64,000 nucleotides of DNA from Ructibacterium sp965146665 (GTDB taxonomy: Bacteria; Bacillota; Clostridia; Monoglobales; Monoglobaceae), in contig CBCTHE010000002.1 in assembly GCA_965146665.1 (NCBI GenBank), positions 186,001 through 250,000 of the forward strand, given 5' to 3'. Position numbers and translations under genes: made by a program. Below the pieces are notes generated by a model. The model did no database searches. It was not told the origin of the DNA and saw nothing but the letters and a program-made list of their open reading frames with translations. Each line of letters opens with the position of its first letter. Position 1 is the first letter of the stretch. Shown piece by piece: positions 1 through 9,580 of this stretch.

Positions 1-1
1 C

Positions 2-1168
2 GCTGTTATGATATCAAAAATCAATATGTTGCTAAAATACAAAGATATAGAGTTTATACCACAAATCTATTGTATTGACTTTCTTATGGGTTACTCTGTA
101 ATACAACAGCACCCTATATTTGAAAAGAAATTTGACTATATTGCTACAAATCCCCCTTGGGGTGCTATGGATGACTACAGTAATATCTATGCCATAACGT
201 CAAAAGAAACATTTTCATATTTCTTTGTCAAAGCCATTGAACAATTAAAGGAAAGCGGAACTATTAGATTCCTTTTTCCTGAAGCAATTCTAAATGTCAA
301 GGTACACAAAGATATTCGTGAATTTATACTTGACCGCGCGGGACTTGTGAGCATAACAACCTATGATGACATGTTTTCGGGTGTCACAACAAAGTATGTT
401 GATATCGAATGCGGTAACGGTGCTGATAAAAGTTCATTCATCGTTTACGCAGGTGACAAAAAGAGAACTGTTGAGATAAAAACGGTATATGAAACCGAAA
501 ACCTTATTTTTAATTTGCTATCCGATGACGATTTATCAATAGTTAAGATTGTAAAAGACAGGGGCAGGTATTCTCTGCAAAACAGCACTTGGGCTTTAGG
601 CATTGTTACAGGCGATAACAAAAGCAAGCTATTTCCGGAATGCCATGAGGGAATGGAAAAAATATATACCGGGAAAGAAATTCAACCTTATGTATTACGC
701 CCTGCAAAAAACTACATTCTGTATGACAGAGCTAATTTACAGCAAGTAGCAAAAGAGGAAATATACCGCGCACCAGAGAAATTGGTATACAAGTTTATAT
801 CAAACAAACTTGTATTTGCCTACGATAATAATGCTAGCCTTTTTCTCAACAGCGCAAATATTCTTATTCCAAATATTCCGTCAATGAGCAGTAAATCCGT
901 TATGGCTTTCCTAAATTCTTCTTTGTTCCAATTCATGTACATTAGGCTGTTTGGAGAAGTGAAGATATTAAAAGGAAATTTGATTGAACTCCCTTTCCCA
1001 GAAATATCCGCCGCCGACAATGAAAAGATTACGTCATTAGTTGATGAAATATTAGGCGGTAATAGCACAAAGCAGGAAGAAATAGAAAATTATATTTTCT
1101 CTGTCTATGGATTGACAGATGAACAAATAACATATGTTAGGAGAATGGTAAATGGAAAAGCTGATTAA
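2..1168 (+). CDS. N6-adenine DNA methyltransferase of a type II R-M system, 5' end cut by the window
   Basis: The frame is open to the first bases of the window, so the gene starts upstream and the SAM-binding motif I is missing. The visible 386 residues carry the amino-methyltransferase catalytic motif NPPW (about residues 49-52) and a C-terminal half that looks like a target recognition domain (FLNSANILIPNIP, then FLNSSLFQFMY and LPFPEIS), as in TaqI/Eco57I-like enzymes. It should methylate adenine in the site cut by the next gene, with which it overlaps by 17 bases. Base composition is AT-rich compared with the chromosome beyond 9.9 kb, which suggests transfer. Family is clear; specificity cannot be read from sequence. 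Confidence 0.88.
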   Translation, partial: AVMISKINMLLKYKDIEFIPQIYCIDFLMGYSVIQQHPIFEKKFDYIATNPPWGAMDDYSNIYAITSKETFSYFFVKAIEQLKESGTIRFLFPEAILNVKVHKDIREFILDRAGLVSITTYDDMFSGVTTKYVDIECGNGADKSSFIVYAGDKKRTVEIKTVYETENLIFNLLSDDDLSIVKIVKDRGRYSLQNSTWALGIVTGDNKSKLFPECHEGMEKIYTGKEIQPYVLRPAKNYILYDRANLQQVAKEEIYRAPEKLVYKFISNKLVFAYDNNASLFLNSANILIPNIPSMSSKSVMAFLNSSLFQFMYIRLFGEVKILKGNLIELPFPEISAADNEKITSLVDEILGGNSTKQEEIENYIFSVYGLTDEQITYVRRMVNGKAD

Positions 1169-1871
1169 GGAACTCAAAACGCAAATTGCTACTATGAACA
1201 AGATGAACGGGAGCAAATACAACCTTAGCGACGAGGTTTTAGACGGTCTGTATTCCGTCTATCCGTTCAACAAGTTTGAGTACATCATTAGCCACCTGAT
1301 AGGAACTGACACAATCACATTACAACAGTATCTTGATATCCGCAATAGGTATTTGGAACGTAATAAGTACCTGTATGTGTTTGAAATCACAGCACCCCGA
1401 ACCTTTGGGGAAACATGGGCGCAACGGCATCTAAATGAAGTAGTCCCAGAATTACAGCGTCCGTCTACTTCCTATGACCCTGATTATTCGGGACAATATG
1501 ACTTTTGGTATAACGGAATAAGGATTGAAGTAAAAGCGTCAAGGGCTGTTCGGCGTAAAAGCGGCGATTCTTTGATAATCAAGGCACTTTCCAGCGACTC
1601 AAAATATGGGTTTGATATGAACTTCCAACAAATCAAGCCCGCCTGCTGTGATGTTTTTGTATGGATTGCGGTATGGCGCGACGTAATACGCTATTGGGTG
1701 CTTTCCAGCGATGAAGTCAAAAACAATCGCTACTACTCTTCCGGCCAACACCGTGGAAACGTTGGCGAGGGGCAGCTTTGGCTTAAAGACACGAACATTG
1801 ATGATTTTGACGAATATGAAGTAGGTGTGCGGGACATATTGGCAAAGATAGTCGAAAAGAGCAGGCGTTAA
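1152..1871 (+). CDS. Putative type II restriction endonuclease (PD-(D/E)XK fold)
   Basis: Protein of 239 residues that overlaps the end of the adenine methyltransferase, the usual arrangement of a type II restriction-modification pair. A candidate nuclease core is seen near residues 114-131: an aspartate in GQYDFWYNG followed by IRIEVKAS, which fits the D...(E)xK signature. The start at 1152 is preceded by TAGGAG. The N-terminal 90 residues look helical and could be the recognition part. Nothing identifies the cleaved sequence. The call rests on the neighbour plus the motif; another DNA-binding partner of the methyltransferase remains possible. Confidence 0.75.
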   Translation: MEKLIKELKTQIATMNKMNGSKYNLSDEVLDGLYSVYPFNKFEYIISHLIGTDTITLQQYLDIRNRYLERNKYLYVFEITAPRTFGETWAQRHLNEVVPELQRPSTSYDPDYSGQYDFWYNGIRIEVKASRAVRRKSGDSLIIKALSSDSKYGFDMNFQQIKPACCDVFVWIAVWRDVIRYWVLSSDEVKNNRYYSSGQHRGNVGEGQLWLKDTNIDDFDEYEVGVRDILAKIVEKSRR

Positions 1872-2224
1872 ATATTCCCATATTGTCCACTATCTTTTTG
1901 TATCCGTCTGTAGATTCAAGCGCCAAATAAACATAGGGAAGCGGATAAATCCCTCTGTTTTCAAAGGGTTTATCCGTTTCTAATGTTCTCCTTCTCGAAA
2001 ACAATTAGTATTGTATTGACTTATCAAATTGCTTCCTTATGTGGCGTTAGCATTCCGTGCTTTTCCTTTGCTTCGGCGGACACGCGTTACTCCTTCTATT
2101 TTTTATCACAAATATTCAAAAAAGCCCAGTATAAACTGGACTTTTTCAACAAGCTGAGGCGCAGATTTCTCCGCTGCATATTTGGAAAAGCTCTATAGAG
2201 ATTTTGAGGTATATTGCAGTGCAG
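1872..2224. other. Intergenic gap between converging R-M systems
   Basis: AT-rich stretch between the rightward type II pair and the leftward type III pair. Apart from the hairpin at 2119-2146 I see no convincing gene; short open frames lack ribosome binding sites. Confidence 0.5.
2119..2146. terminator. Bidirectional intrinsic terminator
   Basis: AAAAAG at 2119 and CTTTTT ending at 2146 close a stem around CCAGT-ATAA-ACTGG with one C/A mismatch. The A/T runs on both sides let it work for both converging restriction operons. Confidence 0.6.
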
Positions 2225-4843
2225 TTAAAGTGCTTTTAGGGTATCAACAAACTGGCTCATGCTGAGAGCACCGGGCAAAATATTATCACCTTCCCGGAAC
2301 ACCATGTAATAGCGGTACTGGCTCCCAGCGGCGTTTCGCCATGCCTGACCCAGCGCAATCTTATCCCGGCTGTCATCATTTTTCAGGTGTTCACCTTTGG
2401 TTTCCACAAAGACGATCTTTCCGCTTTGCGTCATAATCATCACATCGGGATAATGCTTGATAAAGCCATTGATGCAAAAGCCGTGCCGTGCAATATTCCT
2501 GTGCCACCAGCGCACATTGGGCAGGGCGGTCAGCTCCATCACCAAGTCATGCTCCAGCTGGTTCATATCTTCCTCGGCCTGATAGAGAGAGCCGCCGATG
2601 GTGTTTGTGCTTGTGGTCGGGTGGATTCGCATAGGCAGATGGAAAGAAGGCCTGCATACGATCCGTTCCGTTTCCAGCCACCGTACAAAGGTTTCCTTGC
2701 AGTGCTGCGTCAGCAGACTTTCAATTTTCGCCCGAATCTTGGCAGCATAGCCCAGCGGGGCTTTCTCCATCGCGGCAAGCTGGCCCTTGTCCATATCAGC
2801 AACAATTCTGTTGAGATAGGCGCGGAGTTCCTCAGCGTCTACCGTGTTCAGCCTGTTCAGCTGTTTGAACATCATCTCCTTGCATTGACGCACCCGGCTT
2901 TCCGGGGGCAGATTGTTGAAATACTCCTTAAAATACCGCTGGTCTGCGCTGCTCATTTTGAATACCTTGGGCAAACCGCCCTGATTTCCCCGCACATCAA
3001 CCTTGGCTATTTCATCATCTGCGGCGGCAAAGTCAATATCGTATGCCTTGCCTTTTAGGGTGAACCCCTCGCCAAGCTGCTCTTTTTCCAGCAGTTCCAA
3101 ACTGCCCTCGGTAAACAGAGTGTTGGGGATCACTTGGAAAAACTGCGGGATTGCCAGCGTTTCAATATCTTCCCGGTATTGGGGATTAACCTCAAAAGTG
3201 GTCACCTTGTCCCGCACCTCCCACGGCAGATTGTCTGTATAGGGGTCATTATTGGCGGCTTTTCTCGCGTCATCGTATGCCGCGCCCGCCTGTTTCGCGG
3301 CCTCCAGCATTGTATCTGCTTTCGGTGTGTTTTCCGCAGTTTTTTCCTGCTCCCGGCGGCGTTCCAGCTCGTCCCTGATCGTCTGGCTGTCCACCTCTGC
3401 AAAATTGTCTGGTTCGTCCGTTTTGAGCGGGGCTGCCTGAGATATTTCCATCTGCACCGGGGTCTGCTGTGCAGGGGCAGGAGCAGGCGGCGCGGAGAGG
3501 CGGTAATCCTTATCGCTGAATCCCGCGCTGTTCAGACCCTTTATGATGTGCCGTACTGTTTCGTCAAAATCGTTTGAGGAAGTCAGCACATAGGACATAT
3601 TGAGGCCCGGGTCGGGGTGCTGGGTGGTGTGGGGCAGACGGAGTACCCTCCCTAAAATCTGCTCTACGTCGACTTGGCTCGTCCTGTTCGCAAGGGAGGC
3701 CAGTATATAGGCAAAGGGACAGTCCCATCCCTCTTTCAGCGCGTTTACCGTGATGATATACCGCACCGGGCAATCAGAGGACAGCAAGTCCACATTTTTC
3801 AGTTCGTTCACATCGGCTGTGCGGATAGCGATTTGTTCAGCGGGTATACCGGCCTCTGCCAGCCTTTCCCGCAGCTTCTCAAAGGTGGCCGCGTCCTCCT
3901 TGCCTTTTGGCTGCGCTTGGAACAGGACAATCGGACGGATATATTTCTCGCTCACCCGCTGCGCGGTGACCGCAATCTGTTCCAGCTTGTTCCGCAGATC
4001 AATCGCGTCAATCAGCACTTCGGCCTGACTGTCCCGGTTGTAGACGATTACAGGCAGTTTTACCATGTGTTCGCCTTTCAACTGAACAGCGTCCACATAG
4101 GAAATAATGTTGCTCTCGCTTTTTGGGGTGGCGGTCAAGTCCAGCACGAAACAAGGGTTAAAGTTTGCCAGCATTTCAAGGCTCAAATCTGACCGGGCAT
4201 GATGGCTCTCGTCTACGATCACCAGCGGGTTAAGCTGGTTGATGATCTGGAACAGGGCGGTTTCGTCCGCTTTCTTGATGGGGTTTTCAGGCTTGCCCAG
4301 CACCTTTGCAAATTCGGCAAGGCTGCTGTTCTCCTGATAGGCTTTCAAAACCTCCTTGCCGCGGCCGCGGAAAGAATCATAGGACAGCACCATAATGGAA
4401 AGCTGTTCCGTAACGGCGGTGAGATTGAAGTTCTGGCCGTTCAACAACTCCTGCTTGGTGTAGACCTCCACGCGCCCGCTAAAGTCCACATCAATTTTCT
4501 GGCGGTAGGGGTGCTGCGGATTTTTGAGAGCCTGCACCGTCTGGCTCAAAATCGCGTCAGAGGGGACAAGCCAGACCACGGTCTTTGTCTTGGTAAAAGG
4601 CAGTGCGCCAAACACAGGGCGAATGGCGTTGCAGGCAATAAAGGTTTTGCCGCCGCCGGTCGGCACTTTGAAACAGAGGTTGGGGACGCCGGGTAAAATA
4701 TCCTGATACATACCCAGCGCGGGCGCACTTTTTTCCTTCCAGAAGCAACGGTACGCCGCCGCATAGTCTTTCGTATCGTTCAGCAGTTCCAGATAGTGGT
4801 TCAAATCCGCAATCACAGTTTTCTGATAGCCTTTCATTTCCAT
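2225..4843 (-). CDS. Type III restriction enzyme, Res (helicase-nuclease) subunit
   Basis: 872-residue superfamily 2 helicase with nuclease end. Walker A VPTGGGKTF is near residue 60, the DExH box VDESHHAR near 211, motif III LTATPK near 238, and motif VI QILGRVLRLP near 398. The C-terminus has HYPDVMIMT...VFVETKGEH near 800-818, a PD-(D/E)XK nuclease core. Type III Res translocates or signals along DNA from unmethylated sites and cuts with Mod. It starts 14 bases after the mod stop with AGGAGG upstream, so the two are cotranscribed. All key motifs are present, so it looks intact. Confidence 0.93.
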   Translation of the reverse strand: MEMKGYQKTVIADLNHYLELLNDTKDYAAAYRCFWKEKSAPALGMYQDILPGVPNLCFKVPTGGGKTFIACNAIRPVFGALPFTKTKTVVWLVPSDAILSQTVQALKNPQHPYRQKIDVDFSGRVEVYTKQELLNGQNFNLTAVTEQLSIMVLSYDSFRGRGKEVLKAYQENSSLAEFAKVLGKPENPIKKADETALFQIINQLNPLVIVDESHHARSDLSLEMLANFNPCFVLDLTATPKSESNIISYVDAVQLKGEHMVKLPVIVYNRDSQAEVLIDAIDLRNKLEQIAVTAQRVSEKYIRPIVLFQAQPKGKEDAATFEKLRERLAEAGIPAEQIAIRTADVNELKNVDLLSSDCPVRYIITVNALKEGWDCPFAYILASLANRTSQVDVEQILGRVLRLPHTTQHPDPGLNMSYVLTSSNDFDETVRHIIKGLNSAGFSDKDYRLSAPPAPAPAQQTPVQMEISQAAPLKTDEPDNFAEVDSQTIRDELERRREQEKTAENTPKADTMLEAAKQAGAAYDDARKAANNDPYTDNLPWEVRDKVTTFEVNPQYREDIETLAIPQFFQVIPNTLFTEGSLELLEKEQLGEGFTLKGKAYDIDFAAADDEIAKVDVRGNQGGLPKVFKMSSADQRYFKEYFNNLPPESRVRQCKEMMFKQLNRLNTVDAEELRAYLNRIVADMDKGQLAAMEKAPLGYAAKIRAKIESLLTQHCKETFVRWLETERIVCRPSFHLPMRIHPTTSTNTIGGSLYQAEEDMNQLEHDLVMELTALPNVRWWHRNIARHGFCINGFIKHYPDVMIMTQSGKIVFVETKGEHLKNDDSRDKIALGQAWRNAAGSQYRYYMVFREGDNILPGALSMSQFVDTLKAL

Positions 4844-4857
4844 TGCACGCCGCCTCC

Positions 4858-6579
4858 TTACAGTCTGCTGATGTCGCGGGGGATTTTCTTAAATGTAATG
4901 CCCATCTGCGCCAGCTTGTCCTCCCCGATGGAACAGCGGTCAGCATAGATGACCATCCCGCTGGCTTTTTCCTTGACGGTGGCAAGAAACGCATAGTCCA
5001 GCACCGTCACGCTCTGCGGCTCGTAGCAGAAATAATAGCCTGTGTCGTTGTGCCGGCCGAGGTAATAGGGGTTGTCCCCATCGGGCGGGGCAAAGGGCGT
5101 TTTGGTTTCCATGAACCACACATATTCCCGGATTTTCCCCGGGTCAACAGCTTTGTTGAGGCAATTGCCAATCAGCAACGGTTCGCCCAGATCATAGAAG
5201 CTGAAATTGCCGCCAGTGCCCGGAACATCCGAATACCCTGAGATCACTTTTTTTACTCGTTCGGCAGTAGTTGTCTCCGCATAGTCCTCCATCTCTATGA
5301 GAATAAAGGAAGTATCTGCCGCGCGGGGCCCCGCCAAAACCGCATGGGCGGTTGTACCGGATCCAGCAAAAGAGTCCAATACAATATCCCCGGGACGCAC
5401 AAAAATGGAGAGGAGATATTTAACCAGATCCACAGGCTTGGGATAATCAAATTTCATTCCCATTTTTTCGATCATGTACTTATTGGTTTCAGTTGTTCCC
5501 ATATTTTCCAGCACGGTTTGTATGTAATGAGACTGCCTCCCTGAGCGGTAATAATAAATCACGCCATTTTTTGAAAGATAAAACCGCAGCAGCGTATCGC
5601 CATCGGCAATGGGTTTGCATCCGTTTTCAATAAACAGTCGCAGCTTGTCCGCATTCATCCAGCCAGAAAACACCGTGCATTCCTTTTTCAGGGCATAGTG
5701 CCTAACGTTCATAGGAGTTACTCTGGCTGGATATTTCATGGAAAACTGCTGGGTCAATTCTCTTGTAATGTACCCTGTCTCTGCAGTCCTTTGGATAAAC
5801 TCCATTACATCCGGCGATGCATCCATGGAGAGTGATTCCGTTTCACAGGGGAACCCGGCTGGAAGAGTAATAAATGAAGGCGGATTTTTAAATCCGTTTT
5901 TGGTGATGGAGTTTTCTGCAAAATTCCGCAGAATTTTAGAATCTTCCGGTGTGTTCGGGTCAACAACATTGTTGTAAAACAAAGTTGACTTGCTTTTTCC
6001 GTAGCACAGGATGTACTCATGCACACCAGTAATGTCATCTTGGTTGTCGGTGTGTCCATCGGTATACCAAATAAATGCTTTCACAAAGTTATGCGCACCA
6101 AATATCTCATCACAAACCGATTTTAAGTTTGCATATTCATTGTCATCAATGCTGACGAATATCACACCATCTTGGGATAGCAGTTTGTGAAGCAACTTCA
6201 ATCGGGGATACATCATGCACAGCCACTTGTCGTGGCGGGAAAAATCCACATCCTCATCCCCAACAACTTTGCCGATCCATGCTTTGATTTTGGGATGGTC
6301 AACATTATCATTATAAATCCACTGCTGTCCCTTGTTTGTACTTTTTGCGGTGTTATAGGGAGGATCAATATAGATACACTTCACGCGTCCTTCATACCGG
6401 GGCAGCAGGGCTTTCAGGGCTTCCAGATTATCGCCCCGGATAATCATATTTTCGCTGCCGTTGTCAGCTTCATGCTGTCCCTGCTCGTCAAAGCTGTACT
6501 TGCGCGTGAGCACCCGGAACGGCACTTCCTGATGATGATTGATAACCTTGCTTTTTCCAATCCATTCAAGTGTCGGCAT
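4858..6579 (-). CDS. Type III DNA methyltransferase, Mod subunit
   Basis: 573-residue beta-class adenine methyltransferase: motif IV DPPYNT near residue 72 comes before the SAM motif FAGSGTTAHAV near 406. The central 200 residues between them should be the target recognition domain. In type III systems Mod gives specificity to the Mod-Res complex and protects host DNA on one strand. The start at 6579 follows GGAGGAAACAGGCC. It is first gene of a mod-res pair with a promoter about 230 bases upstream. No simple tandem repeat tract was seen inside the gene, so phase variation is not evident. Confidence 0.93.
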   Translation of the reverse strand: MPTLEWIGKSKVINHHQEVPFRVLTRKYSFDEQGQHEADNGSENMIIRGDNLEALKALLPRYEGRVKCIYIDPPYNTAKSTNKGQQWIYNDNVDHPKIKAWIGKVVGDEDVDFSRHDKWLCMMYPRLKLLHKLLSQDGVIFVSIDDNEYANLKSVCDEIFGAHNFVKAFIWYTDGHTDNQDDITGVHEYILCYGKSKSTLFYNNVVDPNTPEDSKILRNFAENSITKNGFKNPPSFITLPAGFPCETESLSMDASPDVMEFIQRTAETGYITRELTQQFSMKYPARVTPMNVRHYALKKECTVFSGWMNADKLRLFIENGCKPIADGDTLLRFYLSKNGVIYYYRSGRQSHYIQTVLENMGTTETNKYMIEKMGMKFDYPKPVDLVKYLLSIFVRPGDIVLDSFAGSGTTAHAVLAGPRAADTSFILIEMEDYAETTTAERVKKVISGYSDVPGTGGNFSFYDLGEPLLIGNCLNKAVDPGKIREYVWFMETKTPFAPPDGDNPYYLGRHNDTGYYFCYEPQSVTVLDYAFLATVKEKASGMVIYADRCSIGEDKLAQMGITFKKIPRDISRL

Positions 6580-6811
6580 GGCCTGTTTCCTCCATTTGTG
6601 ATAACATCTTTTGCCACCCTCAATTCAAATGAGAGTGCGCCCCATGCCTTACGGTTGTTGTCGTGAAAGACCTTTCCCGATTAGGCAGGACTAAAAATAT
6701 CCCGCTGTAATTTGCACCCTCTGCGTGGTGCAGGGGTCATTATTTCAAGTCAGCGCCGCTGTCAGAACCGCCGATTTTTTATCGCCACACAGATACAATA
6801 ATACACAATAT

Positions 6812-6840
6812 ATTATAATCTAATTAACAAATGAAATCAA
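6812..6840 (-). promoter_or_regulatory. Promoter of mod-res
   Basis: Read leftward: TTGATT at 6840-6835, 17-base spacer, TATAAT at 6817-6812. This is a near-consensus sigma-A promoter. The transcript would carry about 225 untranslated bases before mod. Confidence 0.7.
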
Positions 6841-7091
6841 GAGGCAATTTACCTCTTTCTGACAAAGCGTTTGCCAATCAGTACACAGTAAAGGAAGGCG
6901 GCCGTTGGGGAGAAGGCAAAAACCGGTCAACAACACTTCCATGCCGCTGTATGAAACAGAAGTCATTGCAGGTGCATTTTCCCCGATATCCTCGTTTTCT
7001 ATGCGCTGATTTTCTTCTTTCTCGATTCTCTTGGCCTGGATTCAGGACGCTTGACAACGCCATTAGAAAACGGGGGTTCTGGCACCTGTCG

Positions 7092-7149
7092 AAATAAACA
7101 AAAAATAATCCGAACCCGTCCCCCACAGGGAAGAACCGGTTCGGATTAT
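7092..7149 (-). terminator. Intrinsic terminator after the esterase gene
   Basis: Perfect 12-bp inverted repeat, ATAATCCGAACC at 7105-7116 and GGTTCGGATTAT at 7138-7149. On the minus strand it is followed by TTTTTTGTTTATTTC. It lies about 90 bases after the 7237-8067 stop. Confidence 0.75.
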
Positions 7150-7236
7150 ATTGCTTTGTCACAATAGCGGAAAAATGTTTTTTGTGTTAAGCAGAGGTAT
7201 GCTCATAATCTCCCTGACAAACTGGAATTTAGACAC

Positions 7237-8067
7237 CTACTGTAAAAATTTCATTACTTCTTCTAAAGAACATTTTCCTAAGGTAAATTGCTCTAATGTT
7301 ATGTACCTTTTTTCTGCAATAGTGTGTTCTTTTTCACAGCATATCTTTACAATCTCCGCCTCGTGGTTTAACGGCTTGTTCACGTTTGATTTTGTCTGAT
7401 AAGCCTCAAAATATCTTACACCAAATCTTCTTTGAGACTCTGCATTGATGTGAATACCGTCTGGATTTGAATACAATTTTTCTCCAGTCACAAAATAACA
7501 ATTACTGTTATTTTCTGCATATCTGAGTAATTCTTGATTAACCAACTTATACTCTACACAACTCCGGCCAAAGGCAAATTTTCCCAAATAATCACCCAAG
7601 CCGCCAATAATAAACGGAACTTCTAAAATGTCCAGCTCTTTTCTAAATGAATTAACTAAGACATTAAGTTTTTGATAATAGCCTTTATATTTCCCATTGT
7701 AGCTATCACTTTCTCCTTGATGCCATAAAACTGCAATCAATTCGCTGGTCTCTACAGCAAACTTTACCTCACTAATTGCGTGGCGAAATAAAGATCCTTC
7801 AACATTCCATTCATCAATAGAACTACCGCCTTCTGCACAAGGAATTAGTCCAATTTGTTCATTTTTATTGGCATTACACCATGCCTGTGCAAATGATGCT
7901 GCCGGTCCAACACCAGCAACCGACCTGTCAAAATGAATCGGTTCTGTCAGCATCTGCCATCTACCGTTTCTTAGCATAAGAATATTCTCGTTATAAATTG
8001 GCGTAACCTCATGCAAAAATCCACGTCCTGCCATATTTGATTGACCTATAAGTAAAACTGATTTCAT
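7237..8067 (-). CDS. Sialate O-acetylesterase-like carbohydrate esterase (SASA / CE6, SGNH fold)
   Basis: 276 residues without a signal peptide. Block I GQSNMAGRG (residues 8-16) holds the nucleophile Ser, CAEGGSS near 78 and WHQGESDS near 113 are further blocks, and DGIH near 207 supplies Asp-His. Such enzymes remove acetyl groups from sugars such as xylan or sialic acid. It starts after ACAAGGAGG and stands alone with its own terminator. It is much more AT-rich than the chromosomal genes beyond 9.9 kb, and sits between a restriction system and an insertion sequence, so it is probably acquired. Substrate is not decidable. Confidence 0.85.
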   Translation of the reverse strand: MKSVLLIGQSNMAGRGFLHEVTPIYNENILMLRNGRWQMLTEPIHFDRSVAGVGPAASFAQAWCNANKNEQIGLIPCAEGGSSIDEWNVEGSLFRHAISEVKFAVETSELIAVLWHQGESDSYNGKYKGYYQKLNVLVNSFRKELDILEVPFIIGGLGDYLGKFAFGRSCVEYKLVNQELLRYAENNSNCYFVTGEKLYSNPDGIHINAESQRRFGVRYFEAYQTKSNVNKPLNHEAEIVKICCEKEHTIAEKRYITLEQFTLGKCSLEEVMKFLQ

Positions 8068-8140
8068 TTTATAACCTCCTTGTATTATATAATTATAGTT
8101 TAAATATCCATTTTTACGGATATATGCTATACTGTTATTA

Positions 8141-8298
8141 GATACTGTGGATTAGTTTTAACCTCCTACCACTTGATGGTTTAATTAAGGCTCTAACCAC
8201 AGTCTCTTTGTACAGTTGTTAATCAGGTAGATACCGCATGACGGTTTATTTAGAACAAGGTTACAATCACAAAGTGCCCTGTGGGTCTAAACAGTATC
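8141..8298 (+). ncRNA. Candidate bridge RNA of the IS110 element
   Basis: A 158-base region upstream of the transposase is closed by a long-range stem. GATACTGT (8141-8148) pairs with ACAGTATC (8291-8298), extended by TTAG (8152-8155) with CTAA (8287-8290). Inside are two similar small hairpins, ACC-loop-GGT at 8168-8180 and ACCG-CATGA-CGGT at 8233-8245. IS110-group elements encode a bridge RNA in this position, with two loops that choose target and donor DNA. Size and layout fit; which loop reads which DNA is not assigned. Confidence 0.55.
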
Positions 8299-8325
8299 AA
8301 AATTTAATTGAAATGAGGTAGTTTT

Positions 8326-9498
8326 ATGATTTATGTTGGAATTGATGTTGCAAAGGACAAGCATGACTGCTTTATCTGCAACTCCGATAGCGAAATTCTT
8401 TTTAATGCTTTCGCTATCCCAAACACAATGGAAGGTTTTGTTAGTCTTTATCAAAAAATCTTATCCGTCACAGATGATTTGTGCAAAGTAAAAATAGGAC
8501 TTGAAGGCACAGGACATTACTCATACAATCTGCTTGGGTATCTTCTTGATAAAGGTTTGGCGACCTACATTATCAATCCGCTGCATACCAATCTGTATCG
8601 AAAAAGTCTTACTCTCAGAAAGACTAAAACAGATAAGGTTGATGCCCATACCATCGCTATGATGTTAATGTCTGATGTGAACTTAAAGTCCTACTTAAAT
8701 ACATTATATCACAACGAAGAGTTAAAGTCACTAACGAGATACAGATTTGATAAAGTACAGGAAAGAGCTAAACTCAAACAATCCATTGCAAGGCTTGTTA
8801 ATGTTCTCTTTCCCGAGCTTGAAAAACTTGTGCCGACTCTGCATATGAAGTCTGTTTATGCGTTGCTTTCGGAGTTTCCGTCTGCTCATCACATTGCAGA
8901 CGCACATCTGACAAGGCTTACCAATTTACTTTACGAAGCCTCGAAAGGCAGATACAACCGTGACACTGCTGTTCGCTTCCGTGATGCTGCAAGAAATTCT
9001 ATCGGCTCTGTTATGCCTGCAAAATCTCTTGAATTAAAGCATACAATCAAGCTCATTTGTGAACTCGATACAGAAATCAAGGAAACTGAAACTTCCATTA
9101 AATACATAATGGATGAAGTCAATTCTCCAATTCTCAGCATACCCGGTATCAGTTATCGTATGGGTGCTATGATTATTGCTGAAATCGGTGATTTCAACAA
9201 TTTTTCTTCTCCCGACAAGATACTTGCATATGCGGGTTTATCACCATCGACATATCAGTCCGGTCAAATGCAGAACTGTTATTCTCATATGGAAAAGCGC
9301 GGTTCCCGGTATTTGAGATATGCTCTTTTTAATGCGACAAGATTTGTTTGCCATTGGGATTCATCATTCGGTGAATATCTTACCAAAAAGCAAAGCGAGG
9401 GTAAGCATTATTATGTTGCTGTGTCTCATGCTGCCAAGAAACTTGTGCGTTTAATTTACCATTTAGAGAAAACAGGGCAGTCTTACAAAGCTGTTTAG
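8326..9498 (+). CDS. IS110-family transposase (DEDD, serine recombinase-type)
   Basis: 390 residues, full length for the family. The N-terminal RuvC-like DEDD domain shows GIDVAKDKHD (residues 5-14), GLEGTGHYS near 64, and KTDKVDAHTIA near 103. The C-terminal Tnp_IS110 domain has SIPGISYRMGAMIIAEIG near 273 and YAGLSPSTYQSG near 304, where the Ser is the expected nucleophile. It recombines a circular donor into a target chosen by the bridge RNA. The start at 8326 follows AATGAGGTAG. No frameshift is seen, so the copy may be active. Confidence 0.95.
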   Translation: MIYVGIDVAKDKHDCFICNSDSEILFNAFAIPNTMEGFVSLYQKILSVTDDLCKVKIGLEGTGHYSYNLLGYLLDKGLATYIINPLHTNLYRKSLTLRKTKTDKVDAHTIAMMLMSDVNLKSYLNTLYHNEELKSLTRYRFDKVQERAKLKQSIARLVNVLFPELEKLVPTLHMKSVYALLSEFPSAHHIADAHLTRLTNLLYEASKGRYNRDTAVRFRDAARNSIGSVMPAKSLELKHTIKLICELDTEIKETETSIKYIMDEVNSPILSIPGISYRMGAMIIAEIGDFNNFSSPDKILAYAGLSPSTYQSGQMQNCYSHMEKRGSRYLRYALFNATRFVCHWDSSFGEYLTKKQSEGKHYYVAVSHAAKKLVRLIYHLEKTGQSYKAV

Positions 9499-9523
9499 TC
9501 TTTTCATTTCAATATTTTTTGAT

Positions 9524-9548
9524 GAGCAACTATCGTTGCTCTGTTTGT
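9524..9548 (+). terminator. Hairpin after the IS110 transposase
   Basis: GAGCAAC (9524-9530), loop TATC, GTTGCTC (9535-9541), then TGTTTGT. A perfect 7-bp stem 26 bases after the stop; likely a weak terminator or part of the element's right end. Confidence 0.5.
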
Positions 9549-9580
9549 CATGCAATTTTCAATGTTCAACTGATTACTTT

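Larger units (their letters stand above)
6580..7236. other. Long non-coding gap with the mod leader
   Basis: It holds the mod promoter (6812-6840), a roughly 225-base mod leader, and a leftward terminator (7092-7149) for the esterase gene. The leader contains small stems such as CTCA...TGAG near 6618-6632 and a GC-rich stem near 6718-6738. Short open frames in 6831-7162 show no family resemblance and were not called. Confidence 0.5.

Noticed and set aside
4858..6579. Phase-variable mod gene
   Set aside because: No long homopolymer or tetranucleotide repeat tract was found in the coding sequence or at its start.
6831..7162. Two overlapping short frames on opposite strands
   Set aside because: No ribosome binding site, no homology pattern, and one runs into the esterase terminator.
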